The notes under the pieces were generated by a model that was not told the DNA's origin, did not search any database, and saw only the letters and a list, made by a program, of their open reading frames with translations. This document shows positions 54,471 through 64,000 of a DNA stretch of 64,000 nucleotides, in pieces; position 1 is the first letter of the stretch, and every line of letters starts with the position of its first letter. The translations under genes and the position numbers were made by a program. Source of the stretch: Peribolospora baueri (lineage: Eukaryota; Basidiomycota; Peribolosporomycetes; Peribolosporales; Peribolosporaceae); contig JAMDHS010000018.1 in assembly GCA_029717555.1 (NCBI GenBank), forward strand, positions 62,001 through 126,000, in the 5' to 3' direction.

Positions 54471-57400
54471 GCACACCGCCTTCCAAGCCGCCCCCATACT
54501 GGAGGGCTTCAAGGAGAAGATCGAGGCCGTGTTTGTAGACGGTGAGCAGCAGGACGGAACGTAGCCGACGTGTCTGTTCGAGGAGTGTCGACTGTCGCTG
54601 AAAATGAAAGGGACTTGTCCTTCACAACAGACGATCGTCTCTATCTTGGCAGCGCCAATGGCTCCCTTCACGTCTATAAGTTATGCACTTCGGAAGGCGA
54701 GAGCATATAGACAGTTCATTTGAGCCTTTGTGGAGATGCTAAGCCAGCATTCATTCCTCTCTTCTTTACGGCGGCTACCAGATGGTTCGACTTTTCGCTC
54801 AGAGCTGGTCGAGGTAAAGAAGGACTTTTCTCGAAGGGCAGTTGAGCATCTGTCTGTCATTCCCGAGATCAAGAGTTTGGTTTCTCTCTCCGGTAAGCAC
54901 GCCGGCCCTGCCGTCGCCCGCCGCTCAGGTTAAGGAGCTGACCGTGTGGATACGCTTCGCAGATGGATACGTCAGTCTCCATGACATCCACACGCTGAAG
55001 CTCCAATCACAGCTGGCGCAGACAAAAGGCGCACTTTCCTTTGCCGTCGACACCTCGGTCCAGACGTATCTCGCCGACGGTACGTACAAGGTCGAACGTC
55101 CGACGTCTCAAGTCTTTAGCGACATCGACGCGAAGGCACGACAGGAAAAGGACATGCAGTCTACTTCTACTGCCGAGGAAGCAAGCGGTCCGGCTCTCGT
55201 GACTGCGTTGGCTGTCGGGTGCCGGAAAAAGGCAGTATTGTTTCGATGGCGAGACGGCGAGTTTGAAGATGTTAAGGTGCGATGGTTCTGCTTGTTTGAT
55301 GAGGAAATTGCGCACCTCGGGATTCCGATCGAGCTCATCGTGTCAAGCTGACGTCGCGTTCGTTCGGTGCATTTATTTGCAGGAAATCGTCCTCGCCCAT
55401 TCCCCGAGGTCCCTCGCGTTTCCCAGCTCTCACTCGCTCTTCGTGGGATTCAACCCTTCTGATTACGCCATCATTACCTTTTCCTCCTCGAAAGGAGGAG
55501 GAACACGCGCTCGAGCACCAACGTTATCACCTGATCAAGAAGGAGGTTACCAAGTGTCTGAAATCTCGGTGCCCTCTATCGCAAGCGGTTCGGTTCTGCC
55601 TGCCGCCGGTAGCTTGGGCGCGCTATCTGGACTTGGCGGCTTGGGGGGATACATGACGCTCGGTATTAGAAAGGCCGCTAAACCGGTCGTGGTCAAAGTG
55701 GATGGGGAAGAAGTGCTTGTTGGCAAGGACAGTGAGTGCATACATTTTATCACGACGTCAGAACAATGCCTGACGACTGCAAATTACGTTGCAGACATGG
55801 GGGTTTTCCTCGGCCCCGATGGGAAGCCGGCAAGGCGAGAAGGTCTTAACTGGCCAGCCATTCCAGAAGAAGTCGGTGAGTATGAGCAGCAGGCTTTCCG
55901 CTCTTCTCCTTACTCGAGTTAGGCTGATTTATTGCCGCGCCTGAGGCGCTATTTAGCTTTTGCTCGCCCTTACGTCTTCGCCGTACTTCCTGCCGGAGTC
56001 AGTGTGGGAGACGAGCCGGTCCAGAAGGATTCAAACCCGCTGCCGCTGTTACAGATCCGATCTTCTAGCACGTTAGTCGCTGTACAGACCATTCCTTTCC
56101 CGCCAACGACATCGGAACCGGGTGATACAGCCCCGACATCTCCGCCGCTCGTACGCCTCATCACGCCTTCGCCGTCTTCAAAGCCGCCGGTGTACGTTAC
56201 CGTGACACCGACGGATCGCTCACGCACCGAGGGCACGACCGTCTGGAGACTGGAGATGAAATCGTGGGGTCAGCAGATTGACGAGCTGGTCGAGAAGGGG
56301 GAGTTTGAAGAAGCTCTGTCCCTTCTGGATACTGTAGACAAAGTCGTATTGGAAGACAAGGTCAGGTGGTTCCGCTTAGGCAAGGACTGCTCTTGGTTGT
56401 ATCGCTGACTTCATTGCACTCTTGATACAGGACGAGCGCAGGAGGAGTGTCTTAGCCTTACACGCCGTGTCACTGTTCTCGCTCAAAAAATTTGACGACG
56501 CCATCGACATCTTTATAGAGCTGAATATCAATCCGGCCAAGGTTATCTCACTTTTCCCGGAGGAGATCTCCGGGCCCTTAGCTACGGACCGTGACGACTG
56601 GTTTGAGGCTTTTGGCCGGAGAGGTCGTCGCCCACCCAAAAGCGAGCTCAACACTGCGGACGAGCCTGCAGACGCTTCTCAACGTACGGACGAAGACTTC
56701 CGTCGCTCAGTGGATACCCTCACGCGCTTCCTTACCGACAGACGCCGGATCTACGCTCCGATCTTGGAAATCCATCCATCGGCGCCCTCCTCGTCGACGT
56801 CTGCAACACGCAAGCGATCGCCTCGAGACCTTCTCGATATCCCATCGCAGCCATTAGAGACGCTAGACGCCGAACGTCTCTTTGATCTGGCCATGTGTGC
56901 TGATACCGCACTTTTCAAGGCATATGTCGCAATCAAACCGGCTCTCTTGGGGCCCCTGTGCCGACTCATCAATTGGTGTGATGTTCAGCAAGTCGAAGAG
57001 ATCCTCATGGCAAAGAAGGTGTGCCGGAAGAGCGCACTCGGAGATTCTCTAGTGATCTTTCGTCTAAAACTATCGATTTTCTGCTGCAGAAACATCAAGA
57101 GCTACTGGACCTTTACCACGGGAAAAACATGCACAACGAAGCCTTGCGACTTCTGCGCAGGTGAGCCTTCCTGGAGCCTCTGGGTAGAGCGTCGGATGTT
57201 CATCCTGGATTGTTCGTCTTGTAGACTCAGTGATGACGAGCCCGAGCCGGAGGACAAAGTGGAGCCGACAGTCCGATACCTTCAAAAGCTGGGGGCCGGG
57301 TACTTGAGCTTGATCTTTGAGACGTCGTCTTGGGTTTTTGAGACATACAAGCCGGCAGGCCTTGAGGTGAGCCAGTTACACTTGCTCCATCAAATCAGTA

Positions 57401-58677
57401 AGGCGTGTGGCATTGACAGGCCAGCACAAATGCTTTGGCCTACAGATATTCACTGCCGACCTGGAAGAAGTGGAGTCGTGGCCAAGAAGGGACGTAGCAC
57501 AGTTCCTTGAACAGTCGGATCGAGGTCTGGCCATTGGCTTCCTAGAGCACGTAATCCATACCCTTGGCGATGCGAGTCCGGATTTCCATGAAAAACTCGT
57601 ATTGTTGTATCTTCAAGAGGTTCAAGAGCTTCAGCGAGGCAGCGGAAGTTTGGGTACGTTCAACCTCATTTGTTATCGTTGGCGCAGGCTCCACCGCTAA
57701 ATTTCTCGGTTGCGTTTTTCAATTTCCTCGATCATCTCGCAGCTGCGACCGCGGAACAGATCTACTCGCGCCTCCTGCGGTTCTTGGATTCGTCTGACCA
57801 GTATCGGGCTGATCGCTTGCTGGCGCGTGTGCCTCAAGAAGGTGAGCCCCTGCGGCCGTGATACAACCAGTGCTTCTGCTCAATCTATCTTGTCCGTTTC
57901 TCCACCTTCCAGACATGTTTGAGGTTCGAGCACATCTCCTTGGCCGTTTAGGTCAACATGAAGCTGCATTGCAGATTTACGTTCACCGCCTTCAAGATTA
58001 TCAGCTTGCCGAAGAGTGAGCTGCATCCTGCTACGCAAAGGGCCAGCAAACAGACGATTCACTCTCCTTTCCCCCCCCCCTCTTTTTTTTCCGGTTTGCC
58101 AGGTACTGCAAGAAAGCGTACAAGGAAGATATGCCGGAGAGCTCCAACCCTTTCTTCCTTCTCTTACGGATCTACTTGCGTCCCCGGTCAGGGTCGCCGT
58201 CTCTTTTAGCACCTGCACTCCACCTGGTCACGAAACATGGCAGCAGAATGCCCGCGATCAACACACTCGACATGCTCCCCGAGATGGCTACTTTGAGGGA
58301 GGTGGACAAGTTTCTGGACAAGATGATTCGCGACACCACTGCTAAGCGACGGGACGCAAGAGTGTTAAAAGAGGTGGTGAGAGCTAGGTCGGACCAAGTG
58401 GAGCGAACCCTGATGGCCCTACATCAGCGGAGAGTGAAGGTCACCGAGAGCAGAACGTGAGCAAAAGGACCTGTTGTCATTTCAGTGCCCTGACAAGGTT
58501 CACTGACCTCCCTCCCTCCTTGAAATCGTTCTCAGATGTCCTCGTTGTCACAAGCGCCTCGGAAACAGCGTCATCGCAGTCACTGCCGAGGGCGAAGTCC
58601 AGCACTTTTACTGTTCGATCGCGTCCAGCAGTGGTGAACGACCTGTAGCCAGGATCGCGGACGGTTCTTGGCTATGA
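54471..58677 (+). CDS. VPS39: HOPS complex subunit VPS39/VAM6 (1034 aa)
   Basis: Fifteen exons: 54471-54543, 54631-54696, 54782-54892, 54963-55276, 55383-55731, 55795-55875, 55957-56360, 56431-57018, 57090-57160, 57225-57366, 57446-57653, 57743-57841, 57913-58015, 58103-58456, 58536-58677. N-terminal CNH beta-propeller (MHTAFQAAPILEGF; DDRLYLGSANGSLHVYKL; DGYVSLHDIHTLK; FLGPDGKPARREGLNWP), central clathrin-repeat helices (EEALSLLD; KHQELLDLYHGKNMHNEALRLL; HLLGRLGQHEAALQIYVHRLQD) and the C-terminal zinc-binding TCPRCHKRLGNSV ... HFYC. Length is normal. Tethers late endosomes to the vacuole and supports TORC1 signalling (family knowledge). The intron 54697-54781 is GC-AG. Confidence 0.93.
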
Positions 58678-59034
58678 GTCGCGAGTGGACCGTTGCCCGG
58701 GCTAGACAAGTACTGCCTGTACATAACCCAAACTTGACATGAGATACCACCTGCTGAATTTAATGCTGTTTTCTCAAACCAAGGGCTGGGCTCTTTTGAA
58801 AGCTCCACCACCTTGATTTATGTGCTTTCCTTTCACATCCGATTCTTTTCTCGAAGAAGAACTTGACTGGAACAAACGTTACAGATTTGGAGGGCGCTTT
58901 CGACCGGGTATGTCGTAGGCAGGACGACACGAGAGCGCTCGCTACTCTGTCTTAGCGACGCGGATGGTCCCAGACGGCCCCTATCCGTCCGAGCCTCGTC
59001 GCCGCCCAGTGGAGATGGCGAACCTGCCTGCGAC
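58678..59034. other. Convergent 3' intergenic region (VPS39 / VAO-type oxidase)
   Basis: No exon recognised; expected 3' UTRs. Confidence 0.4.
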
Positions 59035-60113
59035 TCAGCGCAACTGAGGATCCGAATGCTTCTCGCCTCCCTGCAGTTCGTACCCTTTGCCGCGATACTC
59101 CTTACCCCAGACACCGTACCTTCCTGGCTGCAAGATGCCGTTCGGATCGAGGGCATCCTTGATCTGCTCGTGCAGTTGCCACAGACGGCCTCCTCCCCAA
59201 TTGTAGAGCTTGCTGATTTGATCCTGTTGTGGAGGGCCGACCGATGAAAAGGAGTAGCAAAAGGGAACATGATGTGCGGGCATAGGGAAGCGAGTATGGG
59301 TTAACCAATCGTTCACCACAACACCGAGGCGGAGCGTCCAAGCCTTGAAGAAAAGCAAAGGAATGCCCTCCTCGAGGCCACCCGAGACTCACTTGGCAGG
59401 CAATGTGAGTTCTGTACTCTCCATAGCCGAGCTTGGCCGCCTCGTCGATCATCTCGCGAAGACAGGTCAACGGCCTCTCCTTTTCGGCAGGATCGTTCCT
59501 GTTGAACAGGATGGTGACAATGTGATGACCTTCGCGCGGTCCAATGTCTGTATGTGAGACGAACGTTCAGAAGCTGCAGAGGTTAATCGGATTAAGGGGT
59601 CCAAGGAGAGTATGATCAGCATTGAACCGTACACCGCCGACGTTTCAATATGGGGAAGTGGCACGATCAAACTCACAGAAGGTGGAAAAATTGTCAAACC
59701 CATACTTATGCATAATTCTCTTAGCGATATCAACCTGGCTCCGAGCGTCCTTGCCCGTGACCGGAGATATGGGCGAGAAGAACAGGTGGCCTGTACGGTT
59801 GTCCTGCGCGAGCGTCTTGGCGTCGTCGCCGCCTTCGTCAAGCCAGCGGAGCCACTCCAGCTCGCGGAAGGTGGGCACTCCTGCAAACACGAGACTGCGA
59901 TCATGAAGGTAGGACCAGAACGGCACTGTCCGTTCGATAAATGTATAATGAAACACGCGCAAGCTCTTCAGACATGTGTCGCGACGGACGAGGAATTCTC
60001 AAGATGGAGGCGAGTGGAAGATTGCTGACGACCGATCTCACCTTGGTCGCGCGTGTAGATCTTCGCGCCAGGGACTTTGGAGTACTCCGCTTTGACTATT
60101 TCGAAGGTGGGTG
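59035..60113 (-). CDS. VAO-type FAD-linked oxidase, C-terminal part only; probably 5'-truncated
   Basis: Readable exons: 60113-60042 (start uncertain), 59880-59677, 59547-59393, 59223-59035. They encode FEIVKAEYSKVPGAKIYTRDQ, GVPTFRELEWLRWLDEGG, GHLFFSPISPVTGKDA, YGFDNFSTFYIGPREGHHIVTILFNRNDP, GYGEYRTHIACQ and DPNGILQPGRYGVWG, which is the cap/C-terminal domain of vanillyl-alcohol/4-cresol/eugenol-type oxidases. The N-terminal FAD (PCMH) domain, about 250-300 residues with a GRNxGYGG-type motif, is not visible in the 1-2 kb upstream on this strand. Short possible remnants (GHEAIRAQ near 60195; WGAVGPNSHGLSTVDDD near 60350) do not join cleanly. Most likely a truncated, non-functional copy, though the remaining exons are open and well spliced. 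Confidence 0.7.
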
Positions 60114-60944
60114 CTTTTCGCTTCTACTCCGTCGCGCGTCTTGCGCCTCACGCTCCTTACCGACTTGCAACCTTGCGCTCGAATGGCCTCATGACCCCAA
60201 CGACTTACGAACAGTCACGAATCACGACGGATGGTCAGTAACAGGTGGATGATCAGGGTTAGCAGTCTTTCCGTGATTTGATTATGGCTTCAATTGACGA
60301 CCTTACCGCTCGAGTGGTACTCGCGACTTAGGTGGAGGAGGATGTCGTCATCGACGGTGGACAAACCGTGGGAATTTGGCCCGACTGCGCCCCAGACCCC
60401 TATGTACTACCATTGCGCCCACGCTCCCTCTGGAGGAATACCACCACGACTTACTCACAGCTATAAGTCAAATCACACTGGTCTGCAGATACGGAGAGGA
60501 GGATGGCGAATGCGAATCGCGCACGGGCCACACTCCGCCGCAACCGGCAAGGCCATTATCGCGACGACGTGCATCCGACGGCTTCCTTTACGCTTTCATC
60601 ACGACTACAGCTCGCAAGACTCTACTGAAGCGCTCCTTTGCGAGAGGCTCACTCAACGACCGCTGAAGCCGATAACGAGGACGCGCTTCTGGACACACCT
60701 CGTCTGTCAGTTTGTTATTGCACCCCAAGGTCCTCTCACCTTTGTCTCGAAAACAGGGGCCACGTTCGCCGGACGACAGCTTAAAAGAAGGGCCTGTCGG
60801 GCGTGCTCGTTGTTATATCCGTTCTTCCCTCTTCCATCTTTCTCACACCTCAGCAACCTCGCTCTCTCACTCCCTGTCCTCTCGCGTATTAATCCGAGTT
60901 CCCGCTCTTTTTTCTACCTTTTCTTTGTTCTCATCTTTCAAAAC
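60114..60944. other. Region upstream of truncated oxidase
   Basis: Weak remnants of the oxidase middle domain may lie at 60180-60420 on the minus strand, but no continuous exon can be supported. GGGTTAGC occurs at 60257-60264. From about 60840 the + strand is strongly CT-rich and resembles a promoter/leader ending AAAACATG at 60941-60948. Confidence 0.4.
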
Positions 60945-61027
60945 ATGCCTGTCTCGACCCTCGACATCCCCACATCAACATTCGGTCGCATCTGAAGATC
61001 GTCGAAGACGCCCTCGAGCAGGCCCGT

Positions 61028-61813
61028 ATGGAGTCTCTTCTCCAAAACTCCATCACCAGTCTCATACGTCGTGGCAGCTCCGCTTCGCGTCGCAGCGTTG
61101 CCTCGCAGCGTAGCACCGCCACCCAGCGTAGGACCTCCTCGCGGAGCAGCGGTAGGTCCCGCAACCACTCCTTGCGCGCCAGGGAGGTGGTGCTCGTCCG
61201 ACAGACCCCTAGGCGCAAGGTCCACGTTCAGACTTGGGTCCACGGGAACCCGTTCGTGGCTGACAGCGGACTAGTCTCCACCCTCGAGGAGGACGAGCAA
61301 GAAATCTTCGGAACCTGGTCCCAGTGGTGCTCTGAGGCCTGGGGTCCGTATGACGACGCCATCGACCGAGGCACTTCCCGCTTCCTATCCGTTTCCCCGA
61401 GCCGCGACACGAACTGGTACAGCCAGAGCTACAAGCAGGGCCAGGTCGTTCCTACCTGTGCCTTGACACAGGGCGAGTCTTTCGTCTTCGAGTCTGGCGT
61501 CGACTCCACGGACGGTCCCGCAAGGAGTGGTTGCGGGACCTACCGCTGCTCCGCGAGGAGGTGCTACGCTGGGTGGCGGTGCTACGTCGCCAATGCCCTT
61601 TGCATTTTGGCACATTCCCTATGGTCACTGGTGTCAAACTCCCTATGTGTCGATTCTAATGCAAAGTGGAAAGATCGATTGAGACGTCGAGACCACACCA
61701 CGATGAGGAGAGGTTATGAGATGACCTTGCCTAGTGTGCTGTCCCCAGCTCCGGACCTCACCGTCGTTTGCAGTGGGGCTCCAATCGAGGCGGTGTCACG
61801 GGCTAGGTCCTAG
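61028..61813 (+). CDS. Hypothetical protein containing an inverted repeat (261 aa, doubtful)
   Basis: Unrecognised ORF beginning MESLLQNSITSLIRRGSS. The N-terminus is Ser/Arg-rich, the middle acidic and Trp-rich (EIFGTWSQWCSEAWGPYDD), and the last 80 residues Cys-rich without family resemblance. The frame is open further upstream (KIVEDALEQAR). A better-placed ATG at 60945, in leader-like context, opens a different frame that stops after 16 codons. Two stretches of the ORF are the arms of a 68-bp inverted repeat, so the 3' part reads the 5' part backwards and may have arisen by inversion. Could be a real orphan gene, a broken gene, or non-coding. Confidence 0.3.
   Translation: MESLLQNSITSLIRRGSSASRRSVASQRSTATQRRTSSRSSGRSRNHSLRAREVVLVRQTPRRKVHVQTWVHGNPFVADSGLVSTLEEDEQEIFGTWSQWCSEAWGPYDDAIDRGTSRFLSVSPSRDTNWYSQSYKQGQVVPTCALTQGESFVFESGVDSTDGPARSGCGTYRCSARRCYAGWRCYVANALCILAHSLWSLVSNSLCVDSNAKWKDRLRRRDHTTMRRGYEMTLPSVLSPAPDLTVVCSGAPIEAVSRARS
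61109..61586. repeat. 68-bp inverted repeat, 67/68 identical, 342-bp spacer
   Basis: Left arm 61109-61176 and right arm 61519-61586 are reverse complements with one mismatch. GC-rich; the arms contain CACCGCCACCCAGCG and GCAACCACTCCTTGCG. No flanking target-site duplication or transposase was noticed. Confidence 0.95.
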
Positions 61814-62434
61814 TCCAGGCACGTGTAAATTAGCTGCGGCACCCGATCGGGTGGTTATCACCGGCATGCCAGAGGGAAGGGAAGCCTTTGGGGAGCTCAC
61901 TTTGGCGGAGCTCATGCGGTGTGTACTGCAGTGCCTTTGTTTTTCCGTCGATTCCATAGATGCTTGGTTTGTTCTTAAGGAATGATCCTGTTGATTCTGA
62001 GCTTCATATATATATAACAATGAACGGAGGTTAGAGGACCTCGGCTTCAAGAATTCTAAGATTTTCCGGCACCCGTGTTTGACGCGAAGATACCTACACT
62101 ACCCTATTCTCTCAAAGTTAGGGTTCTGCTGGAATGCGCGCCTTGACTGGACCGCCCTCCGTCCTGGTTGACAGGCTGATTTTGGCTACGTCGTTGCACG
62201 TTCTCTGCACAGTTTGGATAGCATCGTAAGTAGATGTTTGTGTTTTGGTCCTGTGAAGCTCATAACGTGTTGCAGAGATCGAGCTGAACACAACACTTTC
62301 CGACTGAAGGGCCGTCTGCAGTGGGAGCGCCGGTCGAGTCGTTGCGACGTAACATTCCTGTCAGCCGGCTTTTGTTCCAACGGTTTTCGCCAGCCCTTCC
62401 CTCGTCCCAAAATTCGCAATCACCTACGGCCCCT
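61814..62434. promoter_or_regulatory. Upstream region of APH-type gene
   Basis: Contains a short TATATATATA at 62009-62018 and TTAGGGTT near 62118. The downstream frame is open upstream of the ATG at 62435 but has no ATG before it, so 62435 is taken as the start. No other gene seen. Confidence 0.4.
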
Positions 62435-63717
62435 ATGGATCTTTCTCCACACATCAAGGAAGGGGTCGACGAGTTTGTCAAACATTTCGATCGCTCAAAG
62501 TTGCTCGCCATTGCCCTCGCAGCCAAAGGCTCCTCGGCAGCAGCGAACTGGACGGACAGCTTCGGCTATGGCAACATTCATGTTGTCATGCAGCTCCGAT
62601 TTGACGACGGTGCTCGCTGGGCTGCCAAGGTGCCGTGGAACGAGAAATGGGGAAGCACGTCGGACGATATGGAAAGGGAAGCCATACTCCTTCGTCATTT
62701 CGCTCAAGTCTTGCCTCATCTTCCCATACCTAGGGTCCACGCCTATGGCTTGGTCGAGGGCAGGAATGCTAACGTGGGCATTCCGTATATTTTGATGGAC
62801 TGGATGCACGGGTCGCCTCTGAGGTGGACTGAAAGCCAGCCTCCGACTACAAAGGCTCGTCACAAGGTGCTCCGTCAGATTGCTGCTTTCAACGTCGAAC
62901 TTCGTATGGCGTCACTACCTTCCCTCGAGAGTGCTCATATCCGTCCCCCACCGGACGACGTGACGCAGTGGCTGGTAGCCTTTGTCGATCGAAGGCTGAC
63001 CGGGATGTTGACGGGTCAAAGGAAAGGGTTTGATCTAGTCGACTTGTTTCTCCATCGACATCTCATCGAGAATCTCTGCGATCGACCGGAAGGGCCGGAA
63101 AAGGTACCCGCCTTCTTCGTTCACGATGATTTGAATAGCTCAAATGTTCTCGTCGGAAATGAGTACAAGGTCGTAGGGTAAGCTTCACATCATCCTTAGC
63201 CAGGCTGGAATCCCCGAGCGGTCGAAGGTGGACCATACTGAGGTGATGTGTATTGCACTCGCATGTCAACAGGATCCTCGACTGGAACGGGTTCAACGGC
63301 GGTCAGCTCCTCCCTTTCGTTCGCGCCATCTGTTTTCCGACCTTCCTGGACCACTCTAAAAGAGGGCCAATCTTCGATGCCGACCGAGCGGCGTACGTGG
63401 ACTTCTACCGTCAAGCAGAAGAAGAGAAAGGGGACGAGCTTTGCCAGCCGCGAGGCTGGCCACTGCTTGCGGATGATCAACTTCAAGAAGCCATGACTGC
63501 TCTGGATTGTCCCGGAGTTTTGAGAGAGATGTTCGAGGGAAGAGGACGCGGAGAGAAGGAGTGGGCTATCGCTGCGAAGCAGTTAGAGAAGTACGCCCGG
63601 ACGAAGGAAGGAATGCAGGCGGAAGTGGAGAGGTTGGATACGTTTGACCGGTTGCACGAAATGATCGCCGCGCATTCGGCGCCGGAGGAAGGGAAGGACT
63701 ACATCACCGGCGGGTAA
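62435..63717 (+). CDS. APH/choline-kinase-fold phosphotransferase family protein (395 aa)
   Basis: Two exons: 62435-63177 and 63273-63717. Kinase-fold motifs: FGYGNIHVVMQLRF (nucleotide loop), WAAKVPW (catalytic Lys), MEREAILLRHF (helix C Glu), PYILMDWMHGSPL (hinge), VHDDLNSSNVLV (catalytic loop, Asp and Asn present) and ILDWNGFNGG (metal-binding Asp, formed across the intron). Cytosolic. This large fungal family is mostly of unknown substrate. The C-terminus ends ITGG at 63715, where GTAAGT overlaps the stop, so one more exon beyond the stop could exist but cannot be tested in the remaining 280 bp. Confidence 0.85.
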
Positions 63718-64000
63718 GTAGGGCTCGAGGCGTGGCCACTGTGATCATCGTGAACACGTCTGTCTCGCTTGGAATGATACTGGAGACAAAAGGATAAAGA
63801 AGATGGCGCAGCTACACGTCACTGTCATTCCAGAATAAGACGCTGCGTGTGATGAAGAAGCGTAGATAACGCTCCGCATGGGCCTGCAACGTCGAGTCAG
63901 CGTGGCACAATGTAAGCAATTGGGTCACGCTACCCTCGAATCGAACAGGAAACAATGACCACAGCCAATAAGACTTCAGATTGAACTTAGAATGTAGGGA

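Noticed and set aside
57687-57740. Alternative VPS39 acceptor at 57690 giving APPLNFSVAFFNFLDHL
   Set aside because: It does not match the phase of the GTACGT donor at 57654; the acceptor at 57742 does.
1-64000. Search by eye for retroelements, DNA transposons and virus-like genes
   Set aside because: No reverse transcriptase, integrase, transposase or capsid-type motif and no long terminal repeats were noticed; the only sizeable inverted repeat is the 68-bp pair at 61109-61586, which has no transposase.

Overview
The window is intron-dense nuclear DNA of a basidiomycete fungus, most likely a Pucciniomycotina-type yeast or relative (inference; no rRNA or mating locus is present to settle it). 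The signs are small GT-AG introns in almost every gene (about 145 read here, mostly 50-250 nt), several very small exons, a fungal PAS/GATA factor, a fungal Slm1, short intergenic gaps and a fungal gene repertoire. I found no CRISPR array, rRNA, convincing tRNA or recognisable transposon. Gene models were built by hand from splice sites, frame continuity and family conservation; the complete models each sum to a whole number of codons.

Layout. 1-4 kb: 3' end of an APC-family amino-acid permease (+), then two small orphan ORFs (+). 4-9 kb: an RNA-binding protein with a dsRBD-like region, an RRM and a CCCH finger (+), and the AP-1 sigma subunit (+). 9.5-15.4 kb: ceramide synthase LAG1 (-) and an MFS sugar transporter (-). 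16-20 kb: SDR dehydrogenase (+) facing ribosomal protein uL2 (-). 20.7-26.6 kb: PAS/GATA transcription factor (-) and SLM1 (-). 27-32 kb: METTL3/IME4 m6A methyltransferase (+) and a 2OG-Fe(II) oxygenase (+). 32-38 kb: a divergent pair, an ACMSD-type amidohydrolase/decarboxylase (-) and an aldehyde dehydrogenase (+), which could act in sequence in aromatic or kynurenine catabolism. 38-44 kb: DCAF5-like WD40 protein (-), an empty-looking 2 kb, and a Ser/Pro-rich protein (-). 45-59 kb: vacuolar amino-acid exporter AVT3 (+), a small conserved protein (-), SGD1/NOM1 (+), EFM4 lysine methyltransferase (-) and VPS39 (+). 59-64 kb: a VAO-type oxidase lacking its N-terminal FAD domain (-), a hypothetical ORF containing a 68-bp inverted repeat, and an APH-type phosphotransferase (+).

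Several genes touch vacuole/TORC biology (VPS39, AVT3, SLM1, LAG1) and RNA/translation (uL2, SGD1, EFM4, IME4, the RRM-CCCH protein), but they are ordinary housekeeping neighbours, not an operon-like system. The most unusual signals are four GC-AG introns (one is 111 nt, stop-free and a multiple of three), a METTL3 homologue reading DPPY instead of DPPW, the RNA-binding domain combination, micro-exons down to 6 nt, a near-perfect 68-bp inverted repeat, and convergent genes whose stop codons lie 4 bp apart.
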